Shown: positions 1 through 8,154 of the stretch, piece after piece
How positions within the stretch are numbered: the stretch's first letter is position 1
How the letters are laid out: every line of letters begins with the position of its first letter
Origin: Burkholderiales bacterium
Lineage (GTDB): Bacteria; Pseudomonadota; Gammaproteobacteria; Burkholderiales; Eutrophovitaceae
Direction of reading: 5' to 3'
NCBI GenBank assembly: GCA_035560005.1
Contig: DATMAN010000071.1
Location: forward strand, 1 to 64,000
DNA: 64,000 nucleotides
Made by a program: the position numbers and the translations under genes
The notes under the pieces: generated by a model
What the model was told of the DNA's origin: nothing
Seen by the model: only the letters and a program-made list of their open reading frames with translations
Databases searched by the model: none

Positions 1-60
1 AGGCGAATGCGGAGACAACCAAACGCCGAAGGTACGGGTCGTGTAAGACGAGGGAACGTC

Positions 61-1161
61 ATGGAGCAGCTCAGTCCAGCCAGCGAATCGATCCTGCAGG
101 AGCTGATGGCCTATCATCGCGGCCGACTGGCAGAGTTCGAGCGCGCGCACCGCCGCAATCCGGAGGATCGCACGCGGCCCGCTGCGCTCGCGCGCGCCAT
201 CTCGCAGATGGCCACGCCCGCCGGGCTCTCGGGACCCGAGCGCGAGTGGGCCAAGGAGACCCAGCGCATCGCGCCGAGCAGATTCCCGCGCGACGATCCG
301 CACCGGCTGTGGGTGCCCTTCGGGGCGCTCACACGCGACCTGAACGTGGCATCCGCCGGCGCCGGGGGCTATCTGGTGGATGCCGTCACTTTGCCTGCGC
401 GCGACATCCTGAGGCCGTGGTCCGTGACACTCCAAGGTGGTGTCACCATGATCGAATCGATCACGAGCAACGCCTTCCTGCCGATGACGAGCGGCACCGT
501 GTCGGTGCAGTGGATGTCCACCGAATCCGCGCAGGCCTCGCCGAGCACTCCGGCGCTCGCGCAGGCGGCGCTCACTCCAAAGACTGCGATCGGCGTGATC
601 GTGGCGAGCAGACAGTTCATGCAACAAGCCGATCCCGAGGCCTGGATTCGGCGCGAGTTGCTGCGCACATGCGGTGCCGTGATCGACACCGCCGTGCTCA
701 ACGGCTCGGGGGCGAGCGGGCAGCCGCTGGGTGTGCTCAACGCCCCGGGCATCTCGACACAGTCGGGCACATCGCTCGCCTGGTCCGGCGTGCTGGCGAT
801 GAAACGCAATGCCGCCGCGGCGAATGCCCAGGACGGCACGATCGCCTTCCTCGCCACGCCGGCGGTGCGCGAGCTGCTGGAAGCGCGCGAGCGCGCAAGC
901 GGCGGCGGCACCTTCATCTGGCAGGACGATCGCATCGCCGCCTGCCCGGCCTTTGCGACGACGCTCATGCCGGCCGCAACCCTGCTCTGCGGCCCGCTGG
1001 GCGAGGTGGTCGTGGGACTGTGGGGCGGCGGGATCACCGTCGAGGTCGATCCGTACACGCAGTTCCAGACTGGGCGCGTGCAGATCCGCGTGCTGGTGAG
1101 CTGCGATGTGGCGATCGGCTGCGATCGCGCCGCCTTCACGCGCGCGGCCTCGATCACGTGA
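61..1161 (+). CDS. Phage major capsid protein, HK97 family
   Basis: Capsid subunit of 366 residues that would form the head shell of a tailed phage. The start at 61 is preferred over an upstream in-frame ATG because a GAGGG ribosome site lies just before it. The first ~85 residues are charged and helical, like the scaffolding or delta domain of HK97 capsids. From about residue 90 comes the capsid core with 'ASAGAGGYLV', the segment around 'QFMQQADPEAWIRREL' and 'NGSGASGQPLGVLN', which matches the usual family pattern of a Gly-rich loop followed by a conserved 'GxP.G'. No protease or portal gene is present because the window begins here. The family call is from the overall pattern and is fairly secure. 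Confidence 0.82.
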   Translation: MEQLSPASESILQELMAYHRGRLAEFERAHRRNPEDRTRPAALARAISQMATPAGLSGPEREWAKETQRIAPSRFPRDDPHRLWVPFGALTRDLNVASAGAGGYLVDAVTLPARDILRPWSVTLQGGVTMIESITSNAFLPMTSGTVSVQWMSTESAQASPSTPALAQAALTPKTAIGVIVASRQFMQQADPEAWIRRELLRTCGAVIDTAVLNGSGASGQPLGVLNAPGISTQSGTSLAWSGVLAMKRNAAAANAQDGTIAFLATPAVRELLEARERASGGGTFIWQDDRIAACPAFATTLMPAATLLCGPLGEVVVGLWGGGITVEVDPYTQFQTGRVQIRVLVSCDVAIGCDRAAFTRAASIT

Positions 1162-1361
1162 GCCACCTGCACACCGCCTGGCCCTGGCCCGATCCCTCGG
1201 GCGCACCGCGCGTCGATCCGCGGCTGCTCGAGCCCGTGCGCTGCCGCGTGCTGCGCGCCTTCTGCGTGGGCGGAGCGCGCGTGGAGCCGGGCGAGATCGT
1301 CGAGCTGGCGCGCTTCGATGCGCAGAGCATGCGCGCGCTCGGGCGCGTGGAGATTCTCTGA
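1158..1361 (+). CDS. Small phage-associated protein of unknown function
   Basis: A 67-residue protein that starts with GTG inside the stop region of the capsid gene (GTGA, four-base overlap), which implies translational coupling. The C-terminal half, around 'RVLRAFCVGGARVEPGEIVE' followed by a Leu/Ala-rich end and 'LGRVEIL', resembles small proteins found next to phage capsid and head genes, where a cysteine-bearing strand is followed by a 'xPGxxxxL' turn. I do not know a function. The overlap, the compositional fit and the position make a real gene likely. It ends seven bases before a strong hairpin. Confidence 0.55.
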   Translation: MSHLHTAWPWPDPSGAPRVDPRLLEPVRCRVLRAFCVGGARVEPGEIVELARFDAQSMRALGRVEIL

Positions 1362-1367
1362 TTCATG

Positions 1368-1406
1368 ACCCGGCACGCGAGCCACCGCGTGCATAGCGTG
1401 CCGGGT
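1368..1406 (+). repeat. 11-bp perfect inverted repeat after the phage genes
   Basis: ACCCGGCACGC at 1368-1378 is exactly complementary to GCGTGCCGGGT at 1396-1406, with a 17-base loop. It begins seven bases past the last phage stop codon, so it could end the transcript, but no T-run follows and a classical intrinsic terminator is not supported. Confidence 0.5.
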
Positions 1407-1611
1407 GGACGCACCATCCGCGGGGCGCCCCTGGATCATGCACGCGGACCACGCGGCGGCTACATGCGCCGCGGACGCGCCTTGGGCGCGGCGCCGAACC
1501 CACGGGCCGTGCGACGGCGCGAATTCCCTCTGTCGCTGAAGTGCTCTGCCTGGAGAGTGCGGAGACGACTACCTTGGACGCCGGAGTGCCCGGCGCAACC
1601 ACGTTGCAAAA

Positions 1612-1691
1612 GGCTTGTTAAAGTTTAACAAGCCGGCGGGGCTGTAAAACCATTCAAGCCGAAAAACTTTAACAAGACTTTAACTTTTCGG
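1612..1691. repeat. AT-rich nested inverted and direct repeats near tRNA-Glu
   Basis: GGCTTGTTAAA (1612-1622) and TTTAACAAGCC (1624-1634) form an 11-bp perfect inverted repeat around one base. CCGAAAA (1659-1665) and TTTTCGG (1685-1691) form a second one. The 9-mer TTTAACAAG occurs at 1624-1632 and again at 1668-1676, and a related CTTTAAC follows at 1678-1684. The composition contrasts sharply with the GC-rich surroundings. The layout could be recombinase or excisionase binding sites at an attachment end, but that is inference. Confidence 0.55.
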
Positions 1692-1720
1692 CCGCCCGAA
1701 TCTGTAAGTCGTTGATTTTC

Positions 1721-1796
1721 TGGCGTCCCCACGGGGATTCGAACCCCGGTTACCGCCGTGAAAGGGCGATGTCCTAGGCCTCTAGACGATGGGGAC
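1721..1796 (-). tRNA. tRNA-Glu (anticodon TTC)
   Basis: Read on the minus strand, a full cloverleaf of 76 bases with acceptor arm GTCCCC/GGGGAC, T-loop GGTTCGAATCC, anticodon loop CTTTCAC and an encoded CCA end. It is the second gene after the promoter at 1909-1937, behind tRNA-Ala. Its cognate synthetase gltX lies just upstream on the same strand. The 3' end faces the phage-like element. Confidence 0.96.
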
Positions 1797-1816
1797 CCGT
1801 TCGGCGAAGCAATCGG

Positions 1817-1892
<76 letters not shown>

Positions 1893-1908
1893 ACCGGAAA
1901 GAGGGCGC

Positions 1909-1937
1909 ATTATACGGATGGCCTAATACCCTGTAAA
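1909..1937 (-). promoter_or_regulatory. Sigma70 promoter of the tRNA-Ala/tRNA-Glu operon
   Basis: On the minus strand TTTACA (1932-1937), a 17-base spacer and a perfect TATAAT (1909-1914), followed by a GC-rich GCGCCC discriminator. The start point would fall just ahead of tRNA-Ala. GC-rich discriminators are typical of stringently controlled stable-RNA promoters. The promoter begins immediately after the gltX stop codon, so the tRNAs need not depend on gltX transcription. Confidence 0.8.
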
Positions 1938-1945
1938 GAAAACGG

Positions 1946-3346
1946 TTAGTCGGGATACACGGCCAGTTCTTCGTCCATCCGGCGCAGCACTTCCTCGCGC
2001 CCGATGAGTTCCAGCGTGGCGTCGATCGAGGGCGTATGCGGCTCGCCGGTGACCATGACGCGCAACGGCATGGCCACTTTCGGCATCTTCAAGCCACTGC
2101 GCACAACCACGTCCGTCAGCGTGCGCGAGATGGCTTGACGTGACCACGTAATCTCTTCCAGCCGGGCGCGCAAGTCCTCCAGCGCGGGGCGCGCTTCCGC
2201 CGAGTAGTGCTGTTGCCTGAGCGCGTCGGTCGGATACAGGCGCCGGTAGAACAGCACGGCTGCGTCCGCAAGCTGAACCAGAGTCGCGGCCCGCTCCTTC
2301 AGCAGCGCCACCACTGCCCTGAGGTCCGGCCCCTGCGCGGGATCGCAGCCGCGGGCACGCAAAAACGGCGCGACCAGCTCCGCCAACCGCGCGTCGTCCG
2401 CGATCTTGATGTATTGCTGGTTGAGCCAGGCGAGCTTGGCGGGATCGAATTTCGCCGGCGAACGGCTGATATGAGCAAGGTCGAACCACTCCACGAACTG
2501 GCTGCGCGAGAATACTTCGTCATCGCCATGTCCCCAGCCCAGGCGCGCCAGATAGTTGACCAGCGCCTCGGGAAGGTAGCCGTCCTCCTTGTACTGCATC
2601 ACGCTTACCGCACCGTGGCGCTTGGACAGGCGCTCCCCGTCGTGGCCGAGGATCATCGGCACGTGGCCGAACTCCGGCAGCGTCGCGCCCAGCGCGCGGA
2701 AGATGTTGATCTGGCGAGGCGTGTTGTTCACGTGGTCGTCGCCGCGGATGACGTGGGTGACGTTCATGTCGATATCGTCGACCACCACTCCGAAGTTGTA
2801 GGTCGGCACGCCGTCCGCGCGCAGGATGACCAGATCGTCGAGTTCTTCGTTGTCGATCGAGATCGGTCCCTTCACGAGATCGTCCCAGCTTACCTGTCCT
2901 GAATCCGGGTTGCGAAAACGCAGCACCGGCTTGACCCCGGCCGGGGGCGTCCTGCCTCTCGCGTTCTCGGGGCGCCAGCGCCCGTCGTAGCGCGGCTTGA
3001 GTCCGCGGGCGCGCTGCTCTTCGCGCATGGCCTCGAGTTCTTCCTTCGAGGCATAGCACCAGTACGCGTTGCCGCCGGAAATGAGTTGCTCCGCGACCGC
3101 CCTGTAGCGGTCGAGACGTTTCATCTGAAAGTACGGTCCTTCGTCGTAATCGAGCCCCAGCCACTGCATCGCGTCCAGGATGGCCTGGGTCGATTCGGCG
3201 GTGGAACGCTCGAGGTCCGTGTCCTCGATGCGCAAGATGAAACGGCCACCATGCTTGCGCGCGTACGCCCAGGAGAACAGCGCGGTGCGCGCACCGCCGA
3301 TGTGCAGAAAACCGGTCGGGCTCGGAGCGAAACGGGTGCGGACCAT
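1946..3346 (-). CDS. gltX: Glutamate--tRNA ligase
   Basis: Charges tRNA-Glu with glutamate using ATP in the cytoplasm. The 466-residue length is normal for bacterial GluRS. The class I signature appears at the N-terminus as '[13 protein letters not shown]' (the HIGH motif variant HIGG), and the KMSKS loop as '[10 protein letters not shown]' near residue 240. The C-terminal third is the helical anticodon-binding domain. A TAGAAT -10-like box lies about 25 bases upstream of the start (3373-3378). The gene sits directly upstream of tRNA-Ala and its own substrate tRNA-Glu. Confidence 0.96.
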   Translation of the reverse strand: MVRTRFAPSPTGFLHIGGARTALFSWAYARKHGGRFILRIEDTDLERSTAESTQAILDAMQWLGLDYDEGPYFQMKRLDRYRAVAEQLISGGNAYWCYASKEELEAMREEQRARGLKPRYDGRWRPENARGRTPPAGVKPVLRFRNPDSGQVSWDDLVKGPISIDNEELDDLVILRADGVPTYNFGVVVDDIDMNVTHVIRGDDHVNNTPRQINIFRALGATLPEFGHVPMILGHDGERLSKRHGAVSVMQYKEDGYLPEALVNYLARLGWGHGDDEVFSRSQFVEWFDLAHISRSPAKFDPAKLAWLNQQYIKIADDARLAELVAPFLRARGCDPAQGPDLRAVVALLKERAATLVQLADAAVLFYRRLYPTDALRQQHYSAEARPALEDLRARLEEITWSRQAISRTLTDVVVRSGLKMPKVAMPLRVMVTGEPHTPSIDATLELIGREEVLRRMDEELAVYPD

Positions 3347-3672
3347 TCAATCGACGCCGGAAAAAGGGCGCCATTCTACGCGAAAGCTTCGCCGAAGCCG
3401 CGCCACGCAAAGGTGAGCTTTCCGTTCGCGGCAGTGAAGGCAGGGCGATCGCAGCCGATGCCGGACGTGCTGCCGAACTATGCGATTCTCAGGCTCTTCG
3501 CGCTGCGCTGGAACTGGAGCGCAGGCTGGCGGCTTTCGCCAGCCGGCAAGTGCGGAAACGCTCACGCTCCACTGAACAGGGCAGGCACAGACCGATCGCG
3601 CGTTGACCCCGCCGCCGGCGGCGTGATTAAATTCGAGCCGTCCGGCGTGCTGTGGTTAAATGCGCGCCTTGC
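3347..3672. other. 326-bp gap between gltX and tRNA-Val
   Basis: Divergent promoter region. It contains a hairpin (GGCTGGCG 3524-3531 with CGCCAGCC 3537-3544), a 14-bp GC palindrome at 3610-3623, and promoter-like boxes for tRNA-Val. Open frames across it are low quality and I see no gene. Confidence 0.5.
3603..3661 (+). promoter_or_regulatory. Possible tRNA-Val promoter boxes
   Basis: TTGACC at 3603-3608 is followed after 18 bases by TTAAAT (3627-3632). A second TTAAAT at 3656-3661 lies 11 bases before the tRNA and is followed by GCGCGCC, like the discriminator of the other tRNA promoter here. A strong -35 for the second box is not visible. Which box is used is uncertain. Confidence 0.35.
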
Positions 3673-3747
3673 GGGTGGTTAGCTCAGCGGTAGAGCACTG
3701 TCTTCACACGGCAGGGGTCACTGGTTCGAACCCAGTACCACCCACCA
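3673..3747 (+). tRNA. tRNA-Val (anticodon CAC)
   Basis: 75-base cloverleaf with acceptor GGGTGGT/ACCACCC, anticodon stem CTGTC/GGCAG enclosing loop TTCACAC (anticodon CAC), T-loop GGTTCGAACCC and encoded CCA. It lies 32 bases upstream of a protease gene on the same strand. Confidence 0.95.
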
Positions 3748-3779
3748 GCCCGACACGCCTCCTTGCGGTGCAATTCCCG

Positions 3780-5108
3780 ATGCTAAACTCGCTCGCCGGC
3801 GTCGTGCTGCTGTGGCTTTGCTGCGCAGCGCCCGCGCTTTCCGCGCCCCCGGATCCCGACCGGGCCCAGGTGCTGTTCGACACCGCGAAGGACAAGGTCC
3901 TGAAAGTGCGCGTGGTGCTGAACGCCACGCAATCGCAGGCTTCCGTGGGCTCGGGCTTCCTGGTCAGCTCGGACGGCCTGGTGGCGACCAATTTCCACGT
4001 CGTCGCTCCCTTTCTGCAGCGCCCCGGAGACTACAGCATCGAATTCGCCCGTCACGACGGCAGCCGCGGCTCGCTCAAGCTGGTCGACGTGGACGTGGTG
4101 CACGATCTGGCGCTGCTGCGAATGCCGGTCGGCGCCCAACCGCATTTCCAGTTGCTCACGCGCGGCATGTGGAAGGGCGAGCGCGGCTTCTCGATCGGCA
4201 ATCCGCACGATCTGGGACTCACCATCGTCGAGGGCACCTACAACGGCTTCGTCGCCGAATCGAAATACGAGCGCATCCACTTCACCGGCGCCATCAACCC
4301 CGGCATGAGCGGCGGACCGGCCATCACGCGCGAAGGCACCGTCTTCGGGGTGAACGTGGCGCGGCTCGTCAATGCCGAGCTGGTGAGCTTTCTGGTGCCG
4401 GTGAAGTTCGTGCGCGCGCTCGTCGAGTCGGCGCGCGACGAGAGCAACACCCCCGAGACCCTGCTGCTGCGCGCCCGGGACCAGTTGCTCGCCGAGCAGG
4501 ATCGGCAGCTCGGCGCCCTTCTCGATGCACCGTTTCCGCTGACCGCGCTCGGCCCCTACCGCGTACCGGCGAAGCTGGGCGATTTCATGCGCTGCTGGGG
4601 CCGCGCGGAAGCCGGGAACAGCCGTGAATACCGTGCCTTCGTGCAGAGCTGTCTGAGCGAGGACTCCATTTTCGTGTTCGAGAACGTGCGCACCGGATCG
4701 ATCGACTTCGACCATGTGCTGCTGGAAAGCCGGTCCCTGGGCCCGGCGCGCTTCTATCGGATGTTCGAGTCGCGCTTCGGCGCGACCGGGGCGGCACCCG
4801 GCCGTGAAGAGGACTTCACCGAGTTCCGCTGCCGTACGGATTTCGTGGGCAGTGCTGCCTTGCCGTTGCGCGCGGCGCTCTGCGTGCGCGCCTACAAGCG
4901 CCTGCCGGGCCTGTACGACTTCTGGCTGCGCGCCGCCGCAGTCGATCGCGGCGACAGGGGCATGCTGTCCACGCTCTCGCTGACCGGCGTGAGCTTCGGC
5001 AACGGCAGCCGCTTCGTGCAGCGCTATCTGGAGTCGATCGCTCCCCTGCCGGCGCAGGGCGCTGCCCCGGCCGCATACTCGCGCAAGAAGCCGGAGCGCT
5101 CGCGATGA
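3780..5108 (+). CDS. Exported trypsin-like serine protease with unknown C-terminal domain
   Basis: A 442-residue protein with a clear signal peptide at residues 1-22 ending 'APALSA', so it acts outside the cytoplasmic membrane. The chymotrypsin-fold domain spans about 35-245: His73 in 'TNFHVV', Asp109 in 'VVHDLALLRM' and Ser177 in 'NPGMSGGPAI' form the triad, an HtrA-like arrangement but without a PDZ domain. Residues ~265-430 form a domain I do not recognise, with cysteines near 'FMRCWGR', 'VQSCLSED', 'EFRCRTD' and 'ALCVRAY'. A longer open frame runs back through the tRNA, but the signal peptide fixes the start here. Its stop overlaps the next start (ATGA), so protease and FHA protein are translationally coupled. 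Confidence 0.8.
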   Translation: MLNSLAGVVLLWLCCAAPALSAPPDPDRAQVLFDTAKDKVLKVRVVLNATQSQASVGSGFLVSSDGLVATNFHVVAPFLQRPGDYSIEFARHDGSRGSLKLVDVDVVHDLALLRMPVGAQPHFQLLTRGMWKGERGFSIGNPHDLGLTIVEGTYNGFVAESKYERIHFTGAINPGMSGGPAITREGTVFGVNVARLVNAELVSFLVPVKFVRALVESARDESNTPETLLLRARDQLLAEQDRQLGALLDAPFPLTALGPYRVPAKLGDFMRCWGRAEAGNSREYRAFVQSCLSEDSIFVFENVRTGSIDFDHVLLESRSLGPARFYRMFESRFGATGAAPGREEDFTEFRCRTDFVGSAALPLRAALCVRAYKRLPGLYDFWLRAAAVDRGDRGMLSTLSLTGVSFGNGSRFVQRYLESIAPLPAQGAAPAAYSRKKPERSR

Positions 5109-6052
5109 TGTTCGTCGAAGTGCTCGATCGCGGCGCAGACGTGCGATCGCGCAGCCGCATCGCGTCCACCCCCTTCACGATCGGGCGGGCGTACGACAAC
5201 GATCTGATTCTCGACGACCCGTACGTCGCGCCGCACCACCTGCGCGTCGAGCGCGACGCCAACGGCGGCTTGCTCATCACGGATCTCGGCTCGAAGAACG
5301 GCCTTCATCTGCTCGATCCGCCGCGGCAGGCCACTTCGGTGGCGGTCAGCCAGGATCTTCGCGTGCGCATCGGACACACCCAGTTGCGCTTCCGCGACGC
5401 GCACTTCGCGGTCGAACCGGAGCTCGCGACTAGGCCCGGCTCGCAGCTGCTGCGGCGCGCGATCGCCTTCTATCTGGTCCTGATTGCGACCGGACTCCTG
5501 CTGTTCGGCGAGATCTATCTGTCGACTTTCGACGAGGCGCGGCCGGTGCAAATGGTCGCCTCGGTGCTGGCCCTGCTGCTGGGGGCCTTCGCCTGGATCG
5601 GCACCTGGGCGTTCTTCGGCAGGCTGGCCACGCGCAACGCCAATTTCTACGCGCACGCCAACACCGCGCTGATCGGCGTCACCGCCATCGTTCTCGGCTA
5701 CGAAGTATCGAGCCACCTCGCCTATGCGTTGTCGTCCGAGATCGTGCCGCGACTATTCCTGCTGGTCCTGGTGGCCATCCTCGCGGCAATGCTCTATCGG
5801 CACATCCGACTGGTGAGTCGCGCGCCCGTGCGCCGCGCCGCGATCACGGCCGCGGCGCTGTCCGGGGCCCTGGTCGGCTCGATCTGGCTGGTGGACTACG
5901 CCGCGCGCCTCACGTACGCCACCACACCGGAGTTCGCCCCCCAGCTCAAACCGCCCGCCTTTCGGATGGTCCCTCCGGACACGCCCGAGGCGTTCGTCGC
6001 CAAGGCGAACGGGCTGCGCGAAGAGATCGACCGTCTTCTGAAAGCGAAGTAG
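5105..6052 (+). CDS. FHA-domain membrane protein
   Basis: A 315-residue protein starting in an ATGA overlap with the protease gene. Residues ~1-95 are a forkhead-associated domain, a phosphothreonine-binding fold: 'FTIGRAYDNDLILDD' carries the conserved Gly-Arg, and 'DLGSKNGLHL' the conserved Asn-Gly. The usual Ser of the 'SxxH' element is Ala here ('VAPHHLRV'), so phosphate binding may be altered. Residues ~118-275 contain about five hydrophobic segments consistent with an integral membrane domain. A likely reading is an inner-membrane sensor that links Thr phosphorylation to the exported protease, but no partner is proven. A Ser/Thr kinase lies at 61610. Confidence 0.75.
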   Translation: MMFVEVLDRGADVRSRSRIASTPFTIGRAYDNDLILDDPYVAPHHLRVERDANGGLLITDLGSKNGLHLLDPPRQATSVAVSQDLRVRIGHTQLRFRDAHFAVEPELATRPGSQLLRRAIAFYLVLIATGLLLFGEIYLSTFDEARPVQMVASVLALLLGAFAWIGTWAFFGRLATRNANFYAHANTALIGVTAIVLGYEVSSHLAYALSSEIVPRLFLLVLVAILAAMLYRHIRLVSRAPVRRAAITAAALSGALVGSIWLVDYAARLTYATTPEFAPQLKPPAFRMVPPDTPEAFVAKANGLREEIDRLLKAK

Positions 6053-6182
6053 TCGCGGGCCAGCGCAGGTCGCGCTTTTGATCTGGCGCAAGCGATGTGC
6101 GGGTTCCTGCTGGCATAATTCGCGGGCGGTCGCATTGCGTACCGGAAGAACAAGCCAGCCAGTTGCATCAACGGGAGTCCTC

Positions 6183-7334
6183 TTGCGCCGTACACTCGCC
6201 CTGATCGTCCTGCTGATCGCCCTGGCCGCCGGCGCCATCTGGTACGCGTCGCGGCCCGATCCGCTGCCGGTGACCGTGGCCACAGTCGAGCGCGGGCTGG
6301 TCGAGTCCACCGTCGCGAATACCCGCGCCGGCACGGTGAGCGCGTGCCGGCGCGCAAAGCTCGCACCCCGTTCCGGCGGACAGATTGCCCGGCTTCATGT
6401 CCAAGAGGGTGATCGCGTGCGCGCGGGCCAAGTGCTGCTGGAGCTGTGGAACGAGGATCTGCGCGCCCAGCTCGAGCTCGCGCGAGACCAGCAGGAATCG
6501 GCCCGGGAGCGCGCCACCGAGATCTGCCTGACCGCGGACGCCGCCGAGCGCGAGGCGCAGCGCTCGCGACAATTGATGGAGCGCGGCTTCATCAGCGAGG
6601 AACGCCTCGACCGCGCGGTCTCCGATGCCCAGGCCCGTCGCGCGGCGTGCAACGCCGCGCGCGCCGAAGTGAAACAGGCCGCCGCGCGCGCGACCGCGGT
6701 CGAAGCCGAGTTGTCGCGCTCCTACCTGCGCGCGCCGTTTGCCGGCGTGGTTGCCGAAGTGACGGGAGAAGTGGGGGAATTCACCACGCCTTCTCCGCCC
6801 GGCATCCCCACGCCGCCGGCGGTGGACCTGATCGACGATTCCTGCCTCTATGTCACCGCCCCGATCGACGAGGTGGACGCCCCGAACATCGTGATCGGAC
6901 AGCCGGGGAGAATCACCATCGACGCGTTTCCCGGGAAGAAGTTTCCCGGCCACGTGCGCCGAATCGCGCCTTACGTACTCGACCGCGAGAAACAGGCGCG
7001 CACGGTGGACGTCGAGATCGAGTTCGAGGATGCTTCCCAGTTCAGGACGCTGCTCGTGGGCTACAGCGCGGACGTCGAGATTGTCCTCGCCGCGCGCGAC
7101 AACGTCCTGCGCGTGCCCACTGCGGCCCTGCTCGAAGGCAATCGCGTATGGCTGGTCACCCCTGAAGGCCGGCTGACGATCCGCAAACTCGAAACCGGGC
7201 TTTCGAACTGGGAATTCACCGAGGTGCGTTCGGGGCTCAGCGAAGGCGATCGCATCGTGCTCTCCGTCGAGCGCCAGGGACTGGTCGAAGGTGCGAAGGT
7301 CATCGCCGAGGGCGATGCCGGCGCCCGGAAATAG
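6183..7334 (+). CDS. HlyD/MacA-type periplasmic adaptor of an ABC efflux system
   Basis: Membrane-fusion protein of about 383 residues that would couple the inner-membrane ABC transporter to the outer membrane. The TTG at 6183 is chosen because GGGAG lies five bases upstream and the protein then opens with basic residues and one membrane anchor ('LALIVLLIALAAGAIWYA'). Upstream in-frame codons encode a poor N-terminus. A barrel-sandwich (lipoyl-like) half with 'SGGQIARLHVQEGDRVRAGQ' is followed by an Ala/Arg/Glu-rich coiled coil (~85-170) and the second half 'YLRAPFAGVVAEVTGEVGE'. A CATAAT -10-like box sits at 6115-6120. Downstream lie the ATPase and two permeases. Confidence 0.85.
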   Translation: MRRTLALIVLLIALAAGAIWYASRPDPLPVTVATVERGLVESTVANTRAGTVSACRRAKLAPRSGGQIARLHVQEGDRVRAGQVLLELWNEDLRAQLELARDQQESARERATEICLTADAAEREAQRSRQLMERGFISEERLDRAVSDAQARRAACNAARAEVKQAAARATAVEAELSRSYLRAPFAGVVAEVTGEVGEFTTPSPPGIPTPPAVDLIDDSCLYVTAPIDEVDAPNIVIGQPGRITIDAFPGKKFPGHVRRIAPYVLDREKQARTVDVEIEFEDASQFRTLLVGYSADVEIVLAARDNVLRVPTAALLEGNRVWLVTPEGRLTIRKLETGLSNWEFTEVRSGLSEGDRIVLSVERQGLVEGAKVIAEGDAGARK

Positions 7335-7455
7335 GAGCGCTGCCATGCCCTGCGGGTCATCTGTCTTCACGGCCTGCGCGCTCTTGCCGTTCTGGTGCCC
7401 TCGCTGTCCTCGCCGCCCTTGGCGGTTCGCTTCGTTGCCGACCAATGCGTAGAAC

Positions 7456-8154
7456 ATGATCTCGCTGAGAGCCATCGAGCGGATCTTCCAGGTCGGCGAT
7501 CAGCAGGTACACGCGCTGTCCGGCATCGACCTTGAGATCGGCGCCGGGGAGTACCTGAGCCTTATGGGCCCGTCGGGCTCGGGCAAGTCCTCGCTGCTCA
7601 ACATCATCGGCCTGCTCGACCGGCCCACGTCGGGTACTTACCGCCTGGACGGGCGCGAGGTCACCACGCTCTCGGACGAGGAACAGGCGCGCGTGCGGCG
7701 CGAAAAGATCGGCTTCGTCTTCCAGTTCTTTCACCTGGTGCCGCGGCTGACCGCCGCGCAAAACGTCGAACTGCCCATGATGCTGGGCGGCGTGCCCGCC
7801 CAGGAGCGCAGCCGCCGCGCGCAGGCGCTGCTCGAGGCCTACGGTCTGGGCAATCGCATGCACCACCGTCCCGACCAGCTCTCCGGCGGCCAGCGCCAGC
7901 GCGTGGCCATCGCGCGCGCCACCGTCATGCGCCCGGCGGTCGTGCTGGCCGATGAGCCGACCGGCAATCTGGACCGCACGTCCGGAAGGGAAGTCATCGA
8001 GATCCTGGAAAAGCTGCACGAGCAAGGCGTCACGCTGATCGTGGTGACCCACGATCCCGAACTCGGCGGCCGCGCGCAGCGGTGCCTGCGGATGGTGGAC
8101 GGGCGCATCGCCTCCGACCGGCGCGCTCCCGAGGCACGGCAGCATCCCAGATGA
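7456..8154 (+). CDS. ABC transporter ATPase, MacB/LolD type
   Basis: A 232-residue nucleotide-binding subunit. Walker A is 'GPSGSGKSSLLN' near residue 37, the signature is 'LSGGQRQRVAIARA' and Walker B is 'VVLADEPTGNLD', typical of the LolD/MacB/FtsE clade. It powers the two following permeases. Its stop overlaps the next start (ATGA). A 121-base gap separates it from the adaptor gene; this holds only a 35-codon frame of low quality. Substrate cannot be told: this clade handles lipoproteins, macrolides, peptides and toxins. Confidence 0.9.
   Translation: MISLRAIERIFQVGDQQVHALSGIDLEIGAGEYLSLMGPSGSGKSSLLNIIGLLDRPTSGTYRLDGREVTTLSDEEQARVRREKIGFVFQFFHLVPRLTAAQNVELPMMLGGVPAQERSRRAQALLEAYGLGNRMHHRPDQLSGGQRQRVAIARATVMRPAVVLADEPTGNLDRTSGREVIEILEKLHEQGVTLIVVTHDPELGGRAQRCLRMVDGRIASDRRAPEARQHPR

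Larger units (their letters stand above)
1..1720. mobile_element. Right end of a prophage-like element or phage remnant
   Basis: Two phage structural genes (an HK97-type major capsid protein and a small protein overlapping it by four bases) run toward the tRNA block and stop at 1361. The next recognisable feature is the 3' end of a minus-strand tRNA-Glu whose encoded CCA lies at 1721-1723. Elements that integrate into tRNA genes lie on the 3' side of the tRNA, and that is the side occupied here. No integrase is visible in this end, so the boundary at 1720 is an inference. The element continues left of the window, so whether it is intact or decayed cannot be judged. Confidence 0.6.
1362..1720. 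other. 359-bp gap between phage gene and tRNA-Glu
   Basis: No convincing gene is present. An 87-codon open frame exists on the plus strand from 1365, but it is arginine-rich, lacks a ribosome site and does not look like a protein. The gap holds a hairpin at its left end and, from about 1612, an abruptly AT-rich stretch with nested repeats. Both are listed separately. Confidence 0.5.

Noticed and set aside
1365-1628. 87-codon open frame after the phage genes
   Set aside because: Arg-rich, no ribosome site, spans the hairpin and part of the AT-rich repeat block.
3660-3779. Open frame that extends the protease gene upstream through tRNA-Val
   Set aside because: It translates the tRNA itself, and the signal peptide beginning at 3780 fixes the real start.
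7335-7455. Small 35-codon frame and repeat-like text between adaptor and ATPase genes
   Set aside because: Cys/Pro/Arg-rich translation with no ribosome site. The repeat resemblance is weak.
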